From Verrucomicrobiaceae bacterium E54 (GTDB taxonomy: Bacteria > Verrucomicrobiota > Verrucomicrobiia > Verrucomicrobiales > Akkermansiaceae), in the NCBI GenBank assembly GCA_022548915.1, contig JAKZES010000022.1:1-64000 (forward strand): 64,000 bases of DNA, written 5' to 3'. Position numbers and translations under genes: made by a program. Positions 33,737 to 44,200 of the stretch are shown piece by piece (position 1 is the stretch's first letter; each line of letters begins with the position of its first letter). The notes beneath the pieces were generated by a model that was not told the DNA's origin, did no database searches, and saw only the letters and a list, made by a program, of their open reading frames with translations.

Positions 33737-34444
33737 TCAAGGCGTGTCCGTCGGAGGCCGTTCGCTCAGCGCAATCAGCGAGCGCAGCGTCACCGTGCCA
33801 TTGGCAGGGCCGATGAAGCATAGTTCGCGGCGCTCCTCGGTCACGCGCCAGGTCGACGAGAAGACCGTCTTCAGCTCGGGCTGCAGGCGGAAGATCTTCA
33901 CGGGAAAGGGCTCGTCCCAATCGCGGGCGTGGAAGTCCACCGACTTGCCCGTCGAGAGCTGGATCCGCTTCCTGCCGGCCGCGATGCCAAGCGGTTCGGA
34001 GCAGGCGTTGAACACCTTCATGCTGCCCGCCTTCCAGTCCTTGGCGTTCAACAGCCTCCCTTGCCAGCGGGCCGGGTTGTCAGCCTCCGTCTCGGACCAG
34101 AGGACGATGTAGGCCAGCTTCGCGCCGGGTGGGATGCTCATCGAGACGAGAGGCTCGGGCGCGGAAGCCGGGTCCTCATCCTTCATGATGGGCTCGTCGA
34201 AGAACTGAATCATGCCTCCCCGCAACTTCACCCGGCCCGAGAAGTAGCGGGCACTGAGCTGCAGCGGCATGGTTGCGCCGTCGTCATCCCGCCAGTGCAC
34301 CAGCCCCGAGGAATCGGCGGGCAGGCTGAGGGCGGCGACCGCCACCTCGCAGCTCCGCTCCTCGGCCCCCAGGCACGGCGAAAGGAACAGGAGAAGGGCG
34401 TGAAGCAAGGCCGCGCAGGGAAGGGGGATCTCAGATCTCATCAT
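33737..34444 (-). CDS. Hypothetical secreted partner of the Verru_Chthon A-like protein
   Basis: This 235-residue protein has a signal peptide (LPCAALLHALLLFLSPCLGA) and a beta-rich body (GLVHWRDDDGATMPLQLSA, FFDEPIMKDEDP, AYIVLWSETEAD). The start ATGATG at 34444 lies 14 bases inside the end of the upstream 1242-residue gene, so translation is likely coupled. It has no prepilin motif. Its constant link with the large pilin-like protein would suggest a periplasmic accessory role in the same assembly, but no domain is recognised. Confidence 0.65.
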   Translation of the reverse strand: MMRSEIPLPCAALLHALLLFLSPCLGAEERSCEVAVAALSLPADSSGLVHWRDDDGATMPLQLSARYFSGRVKLRGGMIQFFDEPIMKDEDPASAPEPLVSMSIPPGAKLAYIVLWSETEADNPARWQGRLLNAKDWKAGSMKVFNACSEPLGIAAGRKRIQLSTGKSVDFHARDWDEPFPVKIFRLQPELKTVFSSTWRVTEERRELCFIGPANGTVTLRSLIALSERPPTDTP

Positions 34445-37400
34445 GGTTGAGCCAGCGGAACGAGGTGATTTCGAATTGCCTGCCGTAGGCCAGGTTGGCC
34501 GGTTGCAGGGAGGCGGTTTCCCCGGGCAGCTTGCCGGCGATCCGCATCTTCTTGTCCGCCGCATCGGACGGGTCCACGTACTCGGGCATCCGCTGCACCA
34601 CGGCCTCGCACCAGGCCTGGGCGGCGATCCGGCCATCGGCGAGGCTTTCCCCGTAGGCGCGGATCACGAAGGTGTCGCCCCGAACGCTGAGCGAGGTGGA
34701 GAGGCCCTGCAGGATGTCGGACTGCATCACGTAGCCCGGGATCCCCGCATAGCGGGATCCCCTGGCGGCTTTCGGGTTCGGATAGGATGCCGACAGGGAG
34801 GAGATCATGTCGTCACCGCCCTTGTAGGCCTTGTTGATGCTTTCGCCGGTGCCGCTGGTCGTGCCGCTGTAGCCGGCGTTGAACTCGTCCCAGTCGATCG
34901 CGGCCTGCAGCGCGCCGGTGACGCCGGTATCGTCCGTGGTCAGCCTGCGGTTGATGAATTCCGCCATGTTGAGGAAGGGTCCGCGCAGCTTGACCTGGCG
35001 GACGATCTCCTCGGCCAGCTTGTCGATCTGGGGCTCGGTGAGCTTGCGGATGCCGCGCCACGCGTGGTCGTCGTCCGGGCCGTCCGCCGCGGACTCGCTG
35101 TTGGCCAGCGGATGGCGCGAAAGGGTCACTTCGTCCTCATCCGGCGGAATCACCGAGGTGCCGGAGTTGGGATCGAAGCAGGCGATGGGGCGGTCCGCCA
35201 GGCTCATGAGCAGCGCCTTCCAGGCCTGCTGCGAGGTGCTGTTCACGTTGAACTGGCCCTTGTTGAGGATGTGGGAGGCGATCCGGTCCCAGCCATTCTC
35301 GCCGGTCGCGGCAGTCGTGGTTTCAACCAGATCGACAAGATCCTCGACGGTCTTGTCCCGCCGATACGGCAGAAAGTGCGGGGACATCGGCGTGGGTTCG
35401 TTGGAGAAGAAGTCCCTGGCGACTTCCTCCTTCGAAGCGATCACGCTGCCATTGCTGGTGACCGGCGCGATTCCCGAGCAGAACCAGGAATCCCAAAGCT
35501 CCTCGTTGGAGAGGAACAGGTGGTCCCAGTAATCGTCGATCACCGGCAGGTAGGTGCCTCGGTCATTGTCCCAGCCCGTGTCCTCGCCGAAGTCGACGCG
35601 GGTGTAAACCTCGTCGGCCTCGACCATCGGGTGGGCGTAGGCATTGCCGATGCCCAGACCGAACGCCCCGCCGGCATGCGCCTTGTGCTTCAGGTTGAAG
35701 AACCCGCGGTTGACGTAGGCACCGGGCGCCAACGAACTCCTGACCGATGGGTTGGAGAAATTGTCCTCGGTCTGCGCCAGACGGGCGCTCGCGTGATCGA
35801 CCCGGATCCCGGCAAACGAGGCCAGGCTGGTGGTCGGCCCGATCGGCAGGCTGTGGGCGGAGATATGCGTCTGTCCGCTGGCCGGGGTGAAGCCGCCGCC
35901 GAAGAAGCCGCTCGGCCCATCCGCCTGCAGCAGGGAGGAAAGCTCCTGGTCGCCGTTCACGGGCCGGTAATGAATCTGGTAGGGGAAATCCGCCCGGTTC
36001 AGGTCGTTGGGGTGCATCAGGAAGTGCGCCAGCCGCGAGTGCGGCGCATGCAGCCAGGTGCGGTTGCGGTAATCCTTGGCCAAGCCCAGGCTGGAATCGT
36101 AAACAAGCTGCTCGGCGCATTTCGCGGTGATGCTGTAGATCCCGATCGGAACCGGCGGCGACCCGGGCCTGCCGTCCCACTTGGCGCGGTAGGCCGGATG
36201 ATCGCGGACGATCCATGCCTGATCCATCTCCGTCGGGCCCATCCAGTCGATCAGGGTGAAGCCCAGGTTGGCCACCGGGTGCCAGCCGATCGTGTAGTCG
36301 ACCAGGCGGCCGTTCTCCTCATAAACCCCCTGGGTCGCCGTGCTGACTTCCTGAAAGTGGTGGACAATGGCGGATTTCCTCGATCCCCCGAAATGATAGG
36401 GGTCGATCCGGCCATTGACGGGCCGTGTGGCGAAGCGCAGCGCAAACGACAACTCGCCGTTGCCGACCTGGCCGGCCGAGCCCGGATTGACGATGTATCG
36501 CAAGCCGCGGATTCCCGGCAAGTTCTCGACCGGGGTGTAGCCCGGAGTGGCGATGAAGTTGCGCTGGTCGTGCGCCCCGCCGCCCTGGCGCGTGGCCTCC
36601 GAGTCCGTGCTGAAGACCCGCACCTGACCCGGCTCGAACACGATGTCCGATCCGTTGCCCTCGGTCAGCACCATCCGGTAGCCGGACTGGTTGGCCGTCA
36701 CGGTGTTGTTGACCTTCCCCTGACCGAAGGCGAGCACCTCGGGAAACTGGTCGTCGCTGATCAGGGTGTTGCCCCGGTAAACCCGGTGCCACATGCCGAC
36801 CGAGTAGAACATGGCCGCAAGGTAGGAAACCTCCTTGGAGGAAACCCGCATCGTCACGTTGTACGGGTTCCACACGTAGATCACCGGGATCGCGAGGATC
36901 TGGTATTCGATACCGCCCGGCATGGACGAATTCGCCACCGAAGCGGTGGCCAGCACCCAGTTCTGGCGCAACATCACCAACTGTCGCATGTAGCCGGCGG
37001 TATCCCACCGCTGCGGCTGGACCCCCATGACGAATCGACGAGTCTCCGGAGTGCCGCCGCTCCACTCGATCGGCTGCTTGTCGCCGTCACCCGGAAATTC
37101 CCGATAGACCCGGTAATACTCGCGCATCTGACGCCACGACATCGGCGCCACGTAGGGGTTCTGGGGAGTGATGTCCGCCAACTCGCCGGTCATCGGGCGG
37201 ATCGGCGCGTCGAACGGACGCCCGCCGAACACCGGCGCCTCGTCCATTCCCTCCGGGATCACATCGGATTCGAAGGCCAGGTTGATGTCGCTCTTGAAGC
37301 CGCCCGAGCGCACGTCGGTAAGAAGACCCACACTGTAGGCCGTCAGGTCGTGGAAGTGCTCGGCGGCCCCTCCGGTTCCGATCCCGGCCTGCCCGGTGGT

Positions 37401-38159
37401 GACCATTTTCGCAAGCGACTCCGGGCGGGTGTCGAAGCCGGACATGGCCGTCATCGTCTCGATGCCCGTGCGGCCGGTGTGGGAGGCCACGATCTGCGCG
37501 GATGCGAGGGTGGTGGCCTCGTCGCGCGCCTCCAGGTCGATGCGGGCCTTCAGCGACTCGTCGGACACCCACCACGCGTAGTTTCCGCCGACCCGGTCGC
37601 CGTTTTTCAGCGCAATCCTGCGGGCCCTGACGTGCTTGGCCGCGTCCGGACCCGCGCTACTGCCGCCGCACAGCTCGACCCAGTCCGCGGCCGGTTGCGA
37701 GTCGATGGCGGTGGCGTATTCGTCGGCATCCGGATGGCTCACCAGCCATCCGCGGAACAAGGAGGGATCGCGGCCGGGCTTGTAGGTGTCCTGGATGGAG
37801 AGGCTGTCCTTGTTGTCCGTCAGCCATGAATCCCAGGAATCCCACACTCCCAGGTAATGCGGATTCGAAACCCCGTCGACCTCCTCGGTGCCGGGATTCG
37901 CATCCAGGATCTCCGCGCGTGCCGAGATCCGCTGGTCGGGCCCCATCTGCTTCTGGAGCTGGCCGATGGCGACCACCAGGCCGAGGCGGGCGTTGGCCCG
38001 CGCCTCGGCCAGCGCGAGTTCATGCGAACTGCCGCGCAGCGAAACCGCCGAGAGGCTGAGCAGGCCGACCGCGAGCAGCGCCAGCAGGACCATGAGGGAG
38101 ACGGTGACGACCAAGGCGAAGCCGCTGCGTCCCGGGTTGGTGAATGCCGATGATTTCAT
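34431..38159 (-). CDS. Verru_Chthon cassette protein A-like (pilin-type N-terminus)
   Basis: This 1242-residue protein starts at ATG 38159. Its N-terminus, GRSGFALVVTVSLMVLLALL followed by AVGLLSLSAVSLR, is a PilX/prepilin-like cleavage and membrane segment, with Leu rather than Glu at position 5 after the Gly. The helix continues into ELALAEARANARLGLVVAIG. The remaining ~1150 residues form a large extracellular domain with many Trp/Tyr-Asp-Gly segments. This is the pattern of Verru_Chthon cassette protein A, a verrucomicrobial pseudopilin-like family. Partners B, C and D are not visible here. Likely surface fibre or type II/IV-like assembly. Confidence 0.75.
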   Translation of the reverse strand: MKSSAFTNPGRSGFALVVTVSLMVLLALLAVGLLSLSAVSLRGSSHELALAEARANARLGLVVAIGQLQKQMGPDQRISARAEILDANPGTEEVDGVSNPHYLGVWDSWDSWLTDNKDSLSIQDTYKPGRDPSLFRGWLVSHPDADEYATAIDSQPAADWVELCGGSSAGPDAAKHVRARRIALKNGDRVGGNYAWWVSDESLKARIDLEARDEATTLASAQIVASHTGRTGIETMTAMSGFDTRPESLAKMVTTGQAGIGTGGAAEHFHDLTAYSVGLLTDVRSGGFKSDINLAFESDVIPEGMDEAPVFGGRPFDAPIRPMTGELADITPQNPYVAPMSWRQMREYYRVYREFPGDGDKQPIEWSGGTPETRRFVMGVQPQRWDTAGYMRQLVMLRQNWVLATASVANSSMPGGIEYQILAIPVIYVWNPYNVTMRVSSKEVSYLAAMFYSVGMWHRVYRGNTLISDDQFPEVLAFGQGKVNNTVTANQSGYRMVLTEGNGSDIVFEPGQVRVFSTDSEATRQGGGAHDQRNFIATPGYTPVENLPGIRGLRYIVNPGSAGQVGNGELSFALRFATRPVNGRIDPYHFGGSRKSAIVHHFQEVSTATQGVYEENGRLVDYTIGWHPVANLGFTLIDWMGPTEMDQAWIVRDHPAYRAKWDGRPGSPPVPIGIYSITAKCAEQLVYDSSLGLAKDYRNRTWLHAPHSRLAHFLMHPNDLNRADFPYQIHYRPVNGDQELSSLLQADGPSGFFGGGFTPASGQTHISAHSLPIGPTTSLASFAGIRVDHASARLAQTEDNFSNPSVRSSLAPGAYVNRGFFNLKHKAHAGGAFGLGIGNAYAHPMVEADEVYTRVDFGEDTGWDNDRGTYLPVIDDYWDHLFLSNEELWDSWFCSGIAPVTSNGSVIASKEEVARDFFSNEPTPMSPHFLPYRRDKTVEDLVDLVETTTAATGENGWDRIASHILNKGQFNVNSTSQQAWKALLMSLADRPIACFDPNSGTSVIPPDEDEVTLSRHPLANSESAADGPDDDHAWRGIRKLTEPQIDKLAEEIVRQVKLRGPFLNMAEFINRRLTTDDTGVTGALQAAIDWDEFNAGYSGTTSGTGESINKAYKGGDDMISSLSASYPNPKAARGSRYAGIPGYVMQSDILQGLSTSLSVRGDTFVIRAYGESLADGRIAAQAWCEAVVQRMPEYVDPSDAADKKMRIAGKLPGETASLQPANLAYGRQFEITSFRWLNHDEI

Positions 38160-38496
38160 GCTGGAATCGGGTCAATATGCCGGAATGAAACGTGCCTTGG
38201 TCAAGCGGTGTGGAAGGGGTGACAAGCCACGGCGCCTGACGTTCGGCACGTATTTACTTTTGCAGGCGGTTTTGCGGCTTTTCAACTGAAGAACCGCGGG
38301 GGTGCTGATATCATTCCTAGTATAGTTGGTTGGTTCGTTGGAGATCTGCCGTTCATGGGGGTCTCCGGGATTCCAAGGCTCGACCAATCCCCTTGGTGCC
38401 CAGCTCCTTGTTCGGAGCACCGGGCGACGTTCCGATCGTCCTTCCGGTAACGGAAACCGCCTTGATGGGGGGCTGGGGCGAATGGCGCTTCCTTAA
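38160..38496. other. Upstream region of the Verru_Chthon A-like gene
   Basis: Intergenic, no supported gene. It contains GGCTTTTCAACTGAAG (~38274), resembling GCTTTTCAAG words upstream of the PEP-CTERM genes at 26298 and 50876. The promoter of the minus-strand gene should be here. The 3' end borders the MITE. Confidence 0.4.
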
Positions 38497-38716
38497 GAGA
38501 CTGTTGAAAAACCCCGAACCGCCCCGCCGCCAGGAATGGGGAATTGGAAATCGTGCGCTTCGCGAAGGCAACGGATGGCGGCCCTGACGGGCGGAACTCC
38601 TTGAAAACGCTGGCTGCGTTGCTTGTCGGTCGAGGATCTCGATCCACTTCCTCCACGCGCCTTGCCAGCCTTTCCAAGGAGTTCCGCGGGACCATCCGGA
38701 GTTTTGCAACAGTCTC
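38497..38716. mobile_element. MITE-like element with TTAA target duplication
   Basis: 220 bp bounded by terminal inverted repeats GAGACTGTTGAAAAACCCCG and GAGACTGTTGCAAAACTCCG (inverted at the right), each directly flanked by TTAA (38493-38496, 38717-38720). It encodes no transposase. Its interior (GCTGCGTTGCTTGTCGGTC, ATCTCGAT, CGCGCCTTGCC) is related to 15308-15372. It was probably moved by an IS4/IS5-like transposase encoded elsewhere. Confidence 0.75.
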
Positions 38717-38733
38717 TTAAGCCCCGCAGACCG

Positions 38734-38936
38734 ACGTCCCGAAGGGACGGGACATCCATAGCCGGGGACTTCGAGTCCCCGGTGGTCGCCGGGCGGTCTC
38801 CCTCGTCGGAAACCGACGAGACAGGTTGTGCGGGGCGTGTTTCGATGTTCCGTCGGTTTCCGACGGGGGAACTTCTCTTCCTGATTCCGGGCGCTGAAGC
38901 GCCCGGCTGATCATGCATGGTCCCTTCGGGGCCATC
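38734..38936. repeat. Compound multi-hairpin intergenic element, copy 2
   Basis: Successive hairpins: CGTCCC-GAA-GGGACG, CCGGGGACTTCGAGTCCCCGG (split as 9+3+9), CTCGTCGG-AAA-CCGACGAG, CCGTCGG-TTT-CCGACGG, CCGGGCGCT-GA-AGCGCCCGG and TGGTCCC-TTC-GGGGCCA. This is the reverse arrangement of 30168-30364. Confidence 0.7.
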
Positions 38937-39158
38937 GAAAGGATCGCCAAAGGACAGTGGCCATTCGGTCCGGGGCCGCTGGCTTCTGGACATGGATTCT
39001 TGAGCGCCACACCTGACGATGGGCCACTCTCGCGGGCGGGGATTCCGGCGGTGTCCGATTGACTATTCAAAAAGTGGTATCAGGCGCTTTTTCGGTCGCT
39101 CATTGATTCGAGGTCTCGTTTCGTTCATTCCGTCGGTAGAAAGTCAAGATTCGCACCG
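38937..39158 (+). other. Promoter region of the plus-strand polysaccharide cluster
   Basis: No gene here. The AT-richer segment 39055-39150 (GATTGACTATTCAAAAAGTGG, TTGATTCGAGG) precedes the first gene of the 39159-49946 cluster and is the most likely promoter location. No perfect operator palindrome was found. Confidence 0.35.
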
Positions 39159-40289
39159 ATGAAGCTCGCCCCCATCCCCTCACTGATCCCCGTATTTCTC
39201 GCTGCTGGAGGCCTCCTGCATGCGGCTCCGCTCGTTTACGAAGGCTTCGACTACGAGACCGGGGGAGTGGGCGGGAACAATGGCGGAACGGGTTTCACCG
39301 GGGCTTGGAGCACGGTGAAAGCCGCCCCTCAGGTCACTAGCCCCGGCCTGAGCTGGGGAAGCCTTGAAGTGGCCGGCAACTCCGTGATCGGCTCATCTGG
39401 CACCGGGGGAGCGGCACGCGACATCGGGGCGACCTCCGTGCTGGATAGTGGCGGCTTGATGGGCAACGGCGAGACCCTCTGGTTCAGTGTTCTTCTGGAG
39501 CTCGGGACCGAGACCGTTGTCAATGTCGACTGCAACTTCTCATTGGGCACGGACGGTTTCGCCAATTACATTCAAGGTACGGATCCTTTCGCCCGGAGGC
39601 TCGATCTGCAAAGTGGCGAGGGGATTGGATTCGCCTTGAGCAACGTGAACTCGAACACAGGCAGGATCGATGGCGCTTATTGGCAGGATGATGGTGATGC
39701 TGACAGCTACGCCAACCGCGTGAAGTCAACCGGCACGGCAACCTTCGATAGGGAAACCAGTCTGCTGATTGTCGGCAAGATTGATTGGGGAGCCGATGAT
39801 CTGGCGGCTGAGACGCTCACTCTCTATGCTCCCGATGCCAGCCTGAATCTCGGAACACCCGTTTTGGCGGCGACGAGTCTTGTCGCGCTCGACCAGTCCG
39901 CCTTCGATACGGTGGCATTCCAATTGAAAGCCGACGTGAAGATCGACGAGATCCGTTTCGGTGCGACCTCTGACGACGTGCTTCCGGTCGCGGTCAGCGC
40001 CGTCGAGCCGAGAATCACCTCGATCACCTCGGTCGGGCAGGACCTTTGGGAGCTGACGCTCGTCGGCGATCCATCAACGGACTACGAATTCTACTCCTCC
40101 ACCACGCTCGATTTCACCGCGGGCGCGCTGATCGAGAATCTGGTACAGGGCGACCCAGTCGGCGATGCGGGCACCGTCGGCGGCACCAGCAACAGCGTGC
40201 TGACGACCGACGCCAACGGCGACGGCAAGGTCCGCGTGACCCTGACCGGAGACCCGCGCGACTTCGTCCGGGCGCAATCCGCGCCATAA
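39159..40289 (+). CDS. Secreted lectin-like domain protein
   Basis: This 376-residue protein has a signal peptide (SLIPVFLAAGGLLHA). Residues ~24-275 are a concanavalin/LamG-like domain beginning LVYEGFDYETGGVGGNNGG and ending IDEIRFGATSDDV. The same domain recurs in the next two large genes. The C-terminal ~95 residues (ITSITSVGQDLWELTLVGD to DFVRAQSAP) are an analogue, diverged in sequence, of the FLRAETAP cassette. It is the first gene of a co-directional cluster and is followed 64 bp later by a PEP-CTERM gene. It probably binds the polysaccharide degraded by the downstream enzymes. Confidence 0.75.
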   Translation: MKLAPIPSLIPVFLAAGGLLHAAPLVYEGFDYETGGVGGNNGGTGFTGAWSTVKAAPQVTSPGLSWGSLEVAGNSVIGSSGTGGAARDIGATSVLDSGGLMGNGETLWFSVLLELGTETVVNVDCNFSLGTDGFANYIQGTDPFARRLDLQSGEGIGFALSNVNSNTGRIDGAYWQDDGDADSYANRVKSTGTATFDRETSLLIVGKIDWGADDLAAETLTLYAPDASLNLGTPVLAATSLVALDQSAFDTVAFQLKADVKIDEIRFGATSDDVLPVAVSAVEPRITSITSVGQDLWELTLVGDPSTDYEFYSSTTLDFTAGALIENLVQGDPVGDAGTVGGTSNSVLTTDANGDGKVRVTLTGDPRDFVRAQSAP

Positions 40290-40353
40290 ATCCGACTCAG
40301 CAGAAGACTTCGAATGCTCCAAAAGCCAACTCCAACTCCTTGAATCCAACCTC

Positions 40354-41106
40354 ATGATTATGAAAGCAAGCGACACAAAACGAATCACCCGACCTCTCGC
40401 CGGCCTTCTTGTTGTGATGGTCACTGCCATCAGCCCGGCCGGTGCAGCCATTACATTCGACTTTACCTCCGGTAGTAACACCTCTTCTCCGGACTCGCTC
40501 ACTGTGTCCTCTCTTGTCGATGGGACACCCACAGATTCGTCGGGCGGAAGCGGACTGGAAGATAATGTTTCGGTCACGGGATCTTTGACCGGATTGACCG
40601 ATAACACGGATGGTTTCGACATGGATCTGCAAGTGTGGACCACCGCCAGCGTAAGCGGAAATGATGTGACGCTAACGACTGTAAACAGCGAGTTCGCGGT
40701 AAATTCCGATGGTTTTGCACCCAGCAACGGCCTCTTCAAGGGGGACACCAGTCAAGGTATGAGCATCGTATTCGATCTCACGAATTTCGCTACGAACACC
40801 ATCCTTCGCCTCACCGATTTCAACGCCACCCAAGTGACGGGAACATCAGCGGCTAATGCACTGCTCGTCATCGACGGTGTATCGTCAACTGACTTGGGAG
40901 GCGTGGACGGAAGTGGCCTGTCGATCGACATCAGCGATGGGAGTATGCTGTTCATCAAGAACAATTCAGGTGAACTGGCTGGTAATGATGGTAACAATCG
41001 ATTTCGCATCACCACGATGACTTTTGAGGCGGTTGCTATTCCAGAGCCCAGTTCTTTCGCGCTGCTGAGTCTGTCCGGCCTGGCTCTGTTCCGCCGCCGC
41101 CGTTGA
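40354..41106 (+). CDS. PEP-CTERM surface protein
   Basis: This 250-residue protein begins at ATG 40354 (a second ATG is at 40360), with a signal region TRPLAGLLVVMVTAISPAGA. The body is beta-rich and Asp/Gly/Ser-rich (FDMDLQVWTTASVSGNDVTL). It ends IPEPSSFALLSLSGLAL, then FRRRR, the PEP-CTERM exosortase tag. It lies inside the polysaccharide cluster and is followed by a GC hairpin and then a giant secreted enzyme, as are the other PEP-CTERM genes in the window. Confidence 0.85.
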   Translation: MIMKASDTKRITRPLAGLLVVMVTAISPAGAAITFDFTSGSNTSSPDSLTVSSLVDGTPTDSSGGSGLEDNVSVTGSLTGLTDNTDGFDMDLQVWTTASVSGNDVTLTTVNSEFAVNSDGFAPSNGLFKGDTSQGMSIVFDLTNFATNTILRLTDFNATQVTGTSAANALLVIDGVSSTDLGGVDGSGLSIDISDGSMLFIKNNSGELAGNDGNNRFRITTMTFEAVAIPEPSSFALLSLSGLALFRRRR

Positions 41107-41135
41107 ACCTTTGAAACGTAACTTCCGATACGACC

Positions 41136-41160
41136 GGGGCGGCCTCATTTGGGCCGCCCC
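41136..41160. terminator. GC hairpin after PEP-CTERM gene
   Basis: A perfect 9-bp stem, GGGGCGGCC-TCATTTG-GGCCGCCCC, 30 bp past the PEP-CTERM stop and 69 bp before the next start. No T-tract. Probably a partial terminator or mRNA-processing hairpin. Confidence 0.5.
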
Positions 41161-41229
41161 GACTCTTGGACACTCTTGTGACCGCTGCCGCGTGGTCATC
41201 CGAATGGCATCAACAAAACCCGACCAACC

Positions 41230-44200
41230 ATGAACTCCCTCTTCCGTTTCTCCAACATCCTTGCCGCCGCTCTTCTCGCGCTTGGCCTGGCAGTACCCGC
41301 CCTGCAGGCGGCCCCCGCGAAGATCTTCATCCTCGCCGGGCAGTCCAACATGGTCGGACAGGGTGTGGTGGCTGGAGAGACCACGCCTGGCACCCTTGCC
41401 TACACGGTGGCGAATGACCTCAACGGTGACTACCAGTTCCTGGTGGATGGAGCCGGTGCCTGGGTACAACGCTCCGATGTCTGGTATCACAGTGTGTCGC
41501 AGGCGGATGGAAACGCCGGGTTGACGGCTGGCTTTGGAATCGACGGTGGGTCGATCGGCCCGGAACTCGGATTCGGACACGCCATGGGTGATCTCTACGA
41601 GGAACCGGTGATCCTGATCAAGGTAGCCCAGGGAGGCAGGAGCCTCGGCGTCGATTTCCTCCCGCCCAGTTCGGGTCCCTACGCCACTCCCGTCGCCGAT
41701 GGCGACATCGGGTATTGGTACGAGCGGATCATCGCCGATGTGAACGGATTCATCGCCAATGACCTGGCCAGTGTGCCCGGCTACGACGCGGTGGAAGGCT
41801 ACGAGATTGCCGGCCTCTGCTGGCACCAGGGCTACAACGATCTCATCAATGTCGACCGTAGCGCGGCCTACGAGGCGAATCTCGTGAATTTCATCAATGA
41901 CATCCGCAGTGACCTGTCGGTGCCGAACCTGCCGTTCGTGATTGCCACCACGGGCACGACCGCCTGGTTCACCTATCGCGAGGTCGAGCTCGCCCAGCTC
42001 GCGGTGGCCGATGCCGCAGCCTATCCGGCCTTTGCCGGAAACGTGGCCACCATCGACACGCGTCAGCCCTACGAGGATCTCACGTTCTGGCAGTTGGTCG
42101 AGGAGTCGCCGAATAATGAGGACTACCACTGGAACCGGAATGCCAAGAGCTACGTCAACCTCGGCTTGGCGATGGCGGATGTCATGTCGCAGATGGTTCC
42201 GGCCCGCTGCCCCTACCGCCTCCGGGCGACTGGCGATGCTACCGGCGTGACGCTGAGCTGGGAGGACGGCACGGATGCCGCCACCAGCGTGCGCGTGCTG
42301 CGCGACAGCTCGGAAATCGCGGCAGCGGCGCCGATAAGCCCGGCGAGCTATCTCGATACGACCGCCGAGCCGGGCCTGATCGAGTATCAGCTCGAGTTCG
42401 CCAAATCCGGCGATCCCTGCCCGCCGCTAACGCTCACTTTCGACGCCGGGATCACCGATCTCGATGTCTATCGTTTTCAGAACAAGGTCCGCCTCAAGTG
42501 GACCAACAATCTCGGCTACGCCAACATTGAAGTGCGCCGCAACGGCAGTCTGATCGATACCATCGCGGGGACTGCTACCAGCTACGACGACACCAGTCCG
42601 CCCGCCTCGGGCGACGTTACCTACAGCGTGGTGCCCACCAATGGCTCCGCGGCGCCGACCGAGGAGACTATCAATCTTGATGGCTTGTCTCCGGGCAACG
42701 CCTACATCTACGAGCCCTTTGCCGATGCGGACTCGACTCTTCGGGAGAATCGTGTGGGAGCCGGGCTCTCAGGTCGCTGGATCGGCAACAGCAGTGTCGT
42801 TGCGGACAGCCTGTCTTTCGGCACGCTGCCCACTTCCGGTAACCATGTGTCCAATCCCGGCGGTAGTGATGCCGTGGTGAATACCCGGATCCGGTCCGAG
42901 TTGGCCGAGGCCGGCCTGCTCGATCACGGCGGGGAGCTTTGGTTCAGCTTCCTCACCAACAATACCGAAGATGTGAATACCACGGTCATGTTCTGTTTGG
43001 GCACCGACCGGAGCACCATCAACAAGAGTCCCGCCAGTGAAGGAAGTGTGCGAGGCGTGCAGGACGGCGGTCAGGCCATCGGGGTGTTTCTCGACAGGGG
43101 GACGCGACCCCAAGCGGCCACTTGGCAGGCCGAGGCCCGCTCGACCGGCACCACGACCGGCACGATCCCCTCGGAAACCACAGGTCTCGTGGTCGGGCGC
43201 ATCACCTGGGGCGCGGATGGCGCCTCGGCAGACACCGTCGAGATTTTCCTCCCCGGCACGGATCTTGTTTTGCCCGGCTCACCGGTTTCCACCACCAGCG
43301 CGGTAATGGATCAAGCGCAGTTCGACGTCCTTTCCTTTTCCGGCAAAAATGTAGACTCGCCGCAAATCGACGAGATTCGCTTTGCTGCCAGCTATGACGA
43401 TGTGATTGCCACGGACCAGATGGTCCCGGATACGACACCGCCCAGCCCCGACCCAATGATCTGGGCGACGCCACCTGCGGCACTGGGTGACAGCAGCATC
43501 ACCATGACCGCCACCACGGCCACCGATCTAAACGGCGTGGAGTATTACTTTGAAAGCGTCTCGGGCGGCGGCAACGACAGTGGCTGGCAGGACAGTTCGA
43601 TCTACGTCGATACCGGGCTGAATTCTGAAACGGAATACACCTACCGCGTGCGGGCTCGCGACAAGTCGCCGAATCAGAACGCCACCGATTGGTCGCCGAA
43701 TGCCGCCGCCACCACCGAGGCCACGGACAACGGTTCTCCGCCCATCCCCGGTTTCGATGTGGCCCCATTTGCGACATCATCGACTGAGATCAGCATGACT
43801 GCGGAAACCGTCGTCGATCCGGAAGGCAGCGGGGTGGAGTATTATTTCACCGAAACCAGCGGCAACGCGGGCGGTGACGACAGCGGCTGGCAGGACTCGA
43901 CGACTTACACCGACAGTGGCCTCAGCCCCTCGACGACCTACAGCTACACCGTCAAGGCCCGTGACAAATCGGCCCAGCAGAACTCGAGCCTGGAGTCCGC
44001 CGCCTTCGATGCGACAACCCAGGCCCCGCCGTCCGGCCCCGGAGGCGCCCTCATCTATGAAGGATTCGACTACGATGCCGGAGGTTTGGGCACCAACAAT
44101 GGCGGGACAGGTTTCACTGCTGCCTGGAGCACGATAGACAGTTCCCCGAGCGTGGTTGCCCCCGGTTTGAGCTATGGCAGCCTTGCCGTGGCAGGCAACG

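Noticed and set aside
34443-37829. 1128-codon plus-strand frame
   Set aside because: Antisense shadow of the Verru_Chthon A-like gene; composition rich in Val, Gly, Arg and His with no domain.
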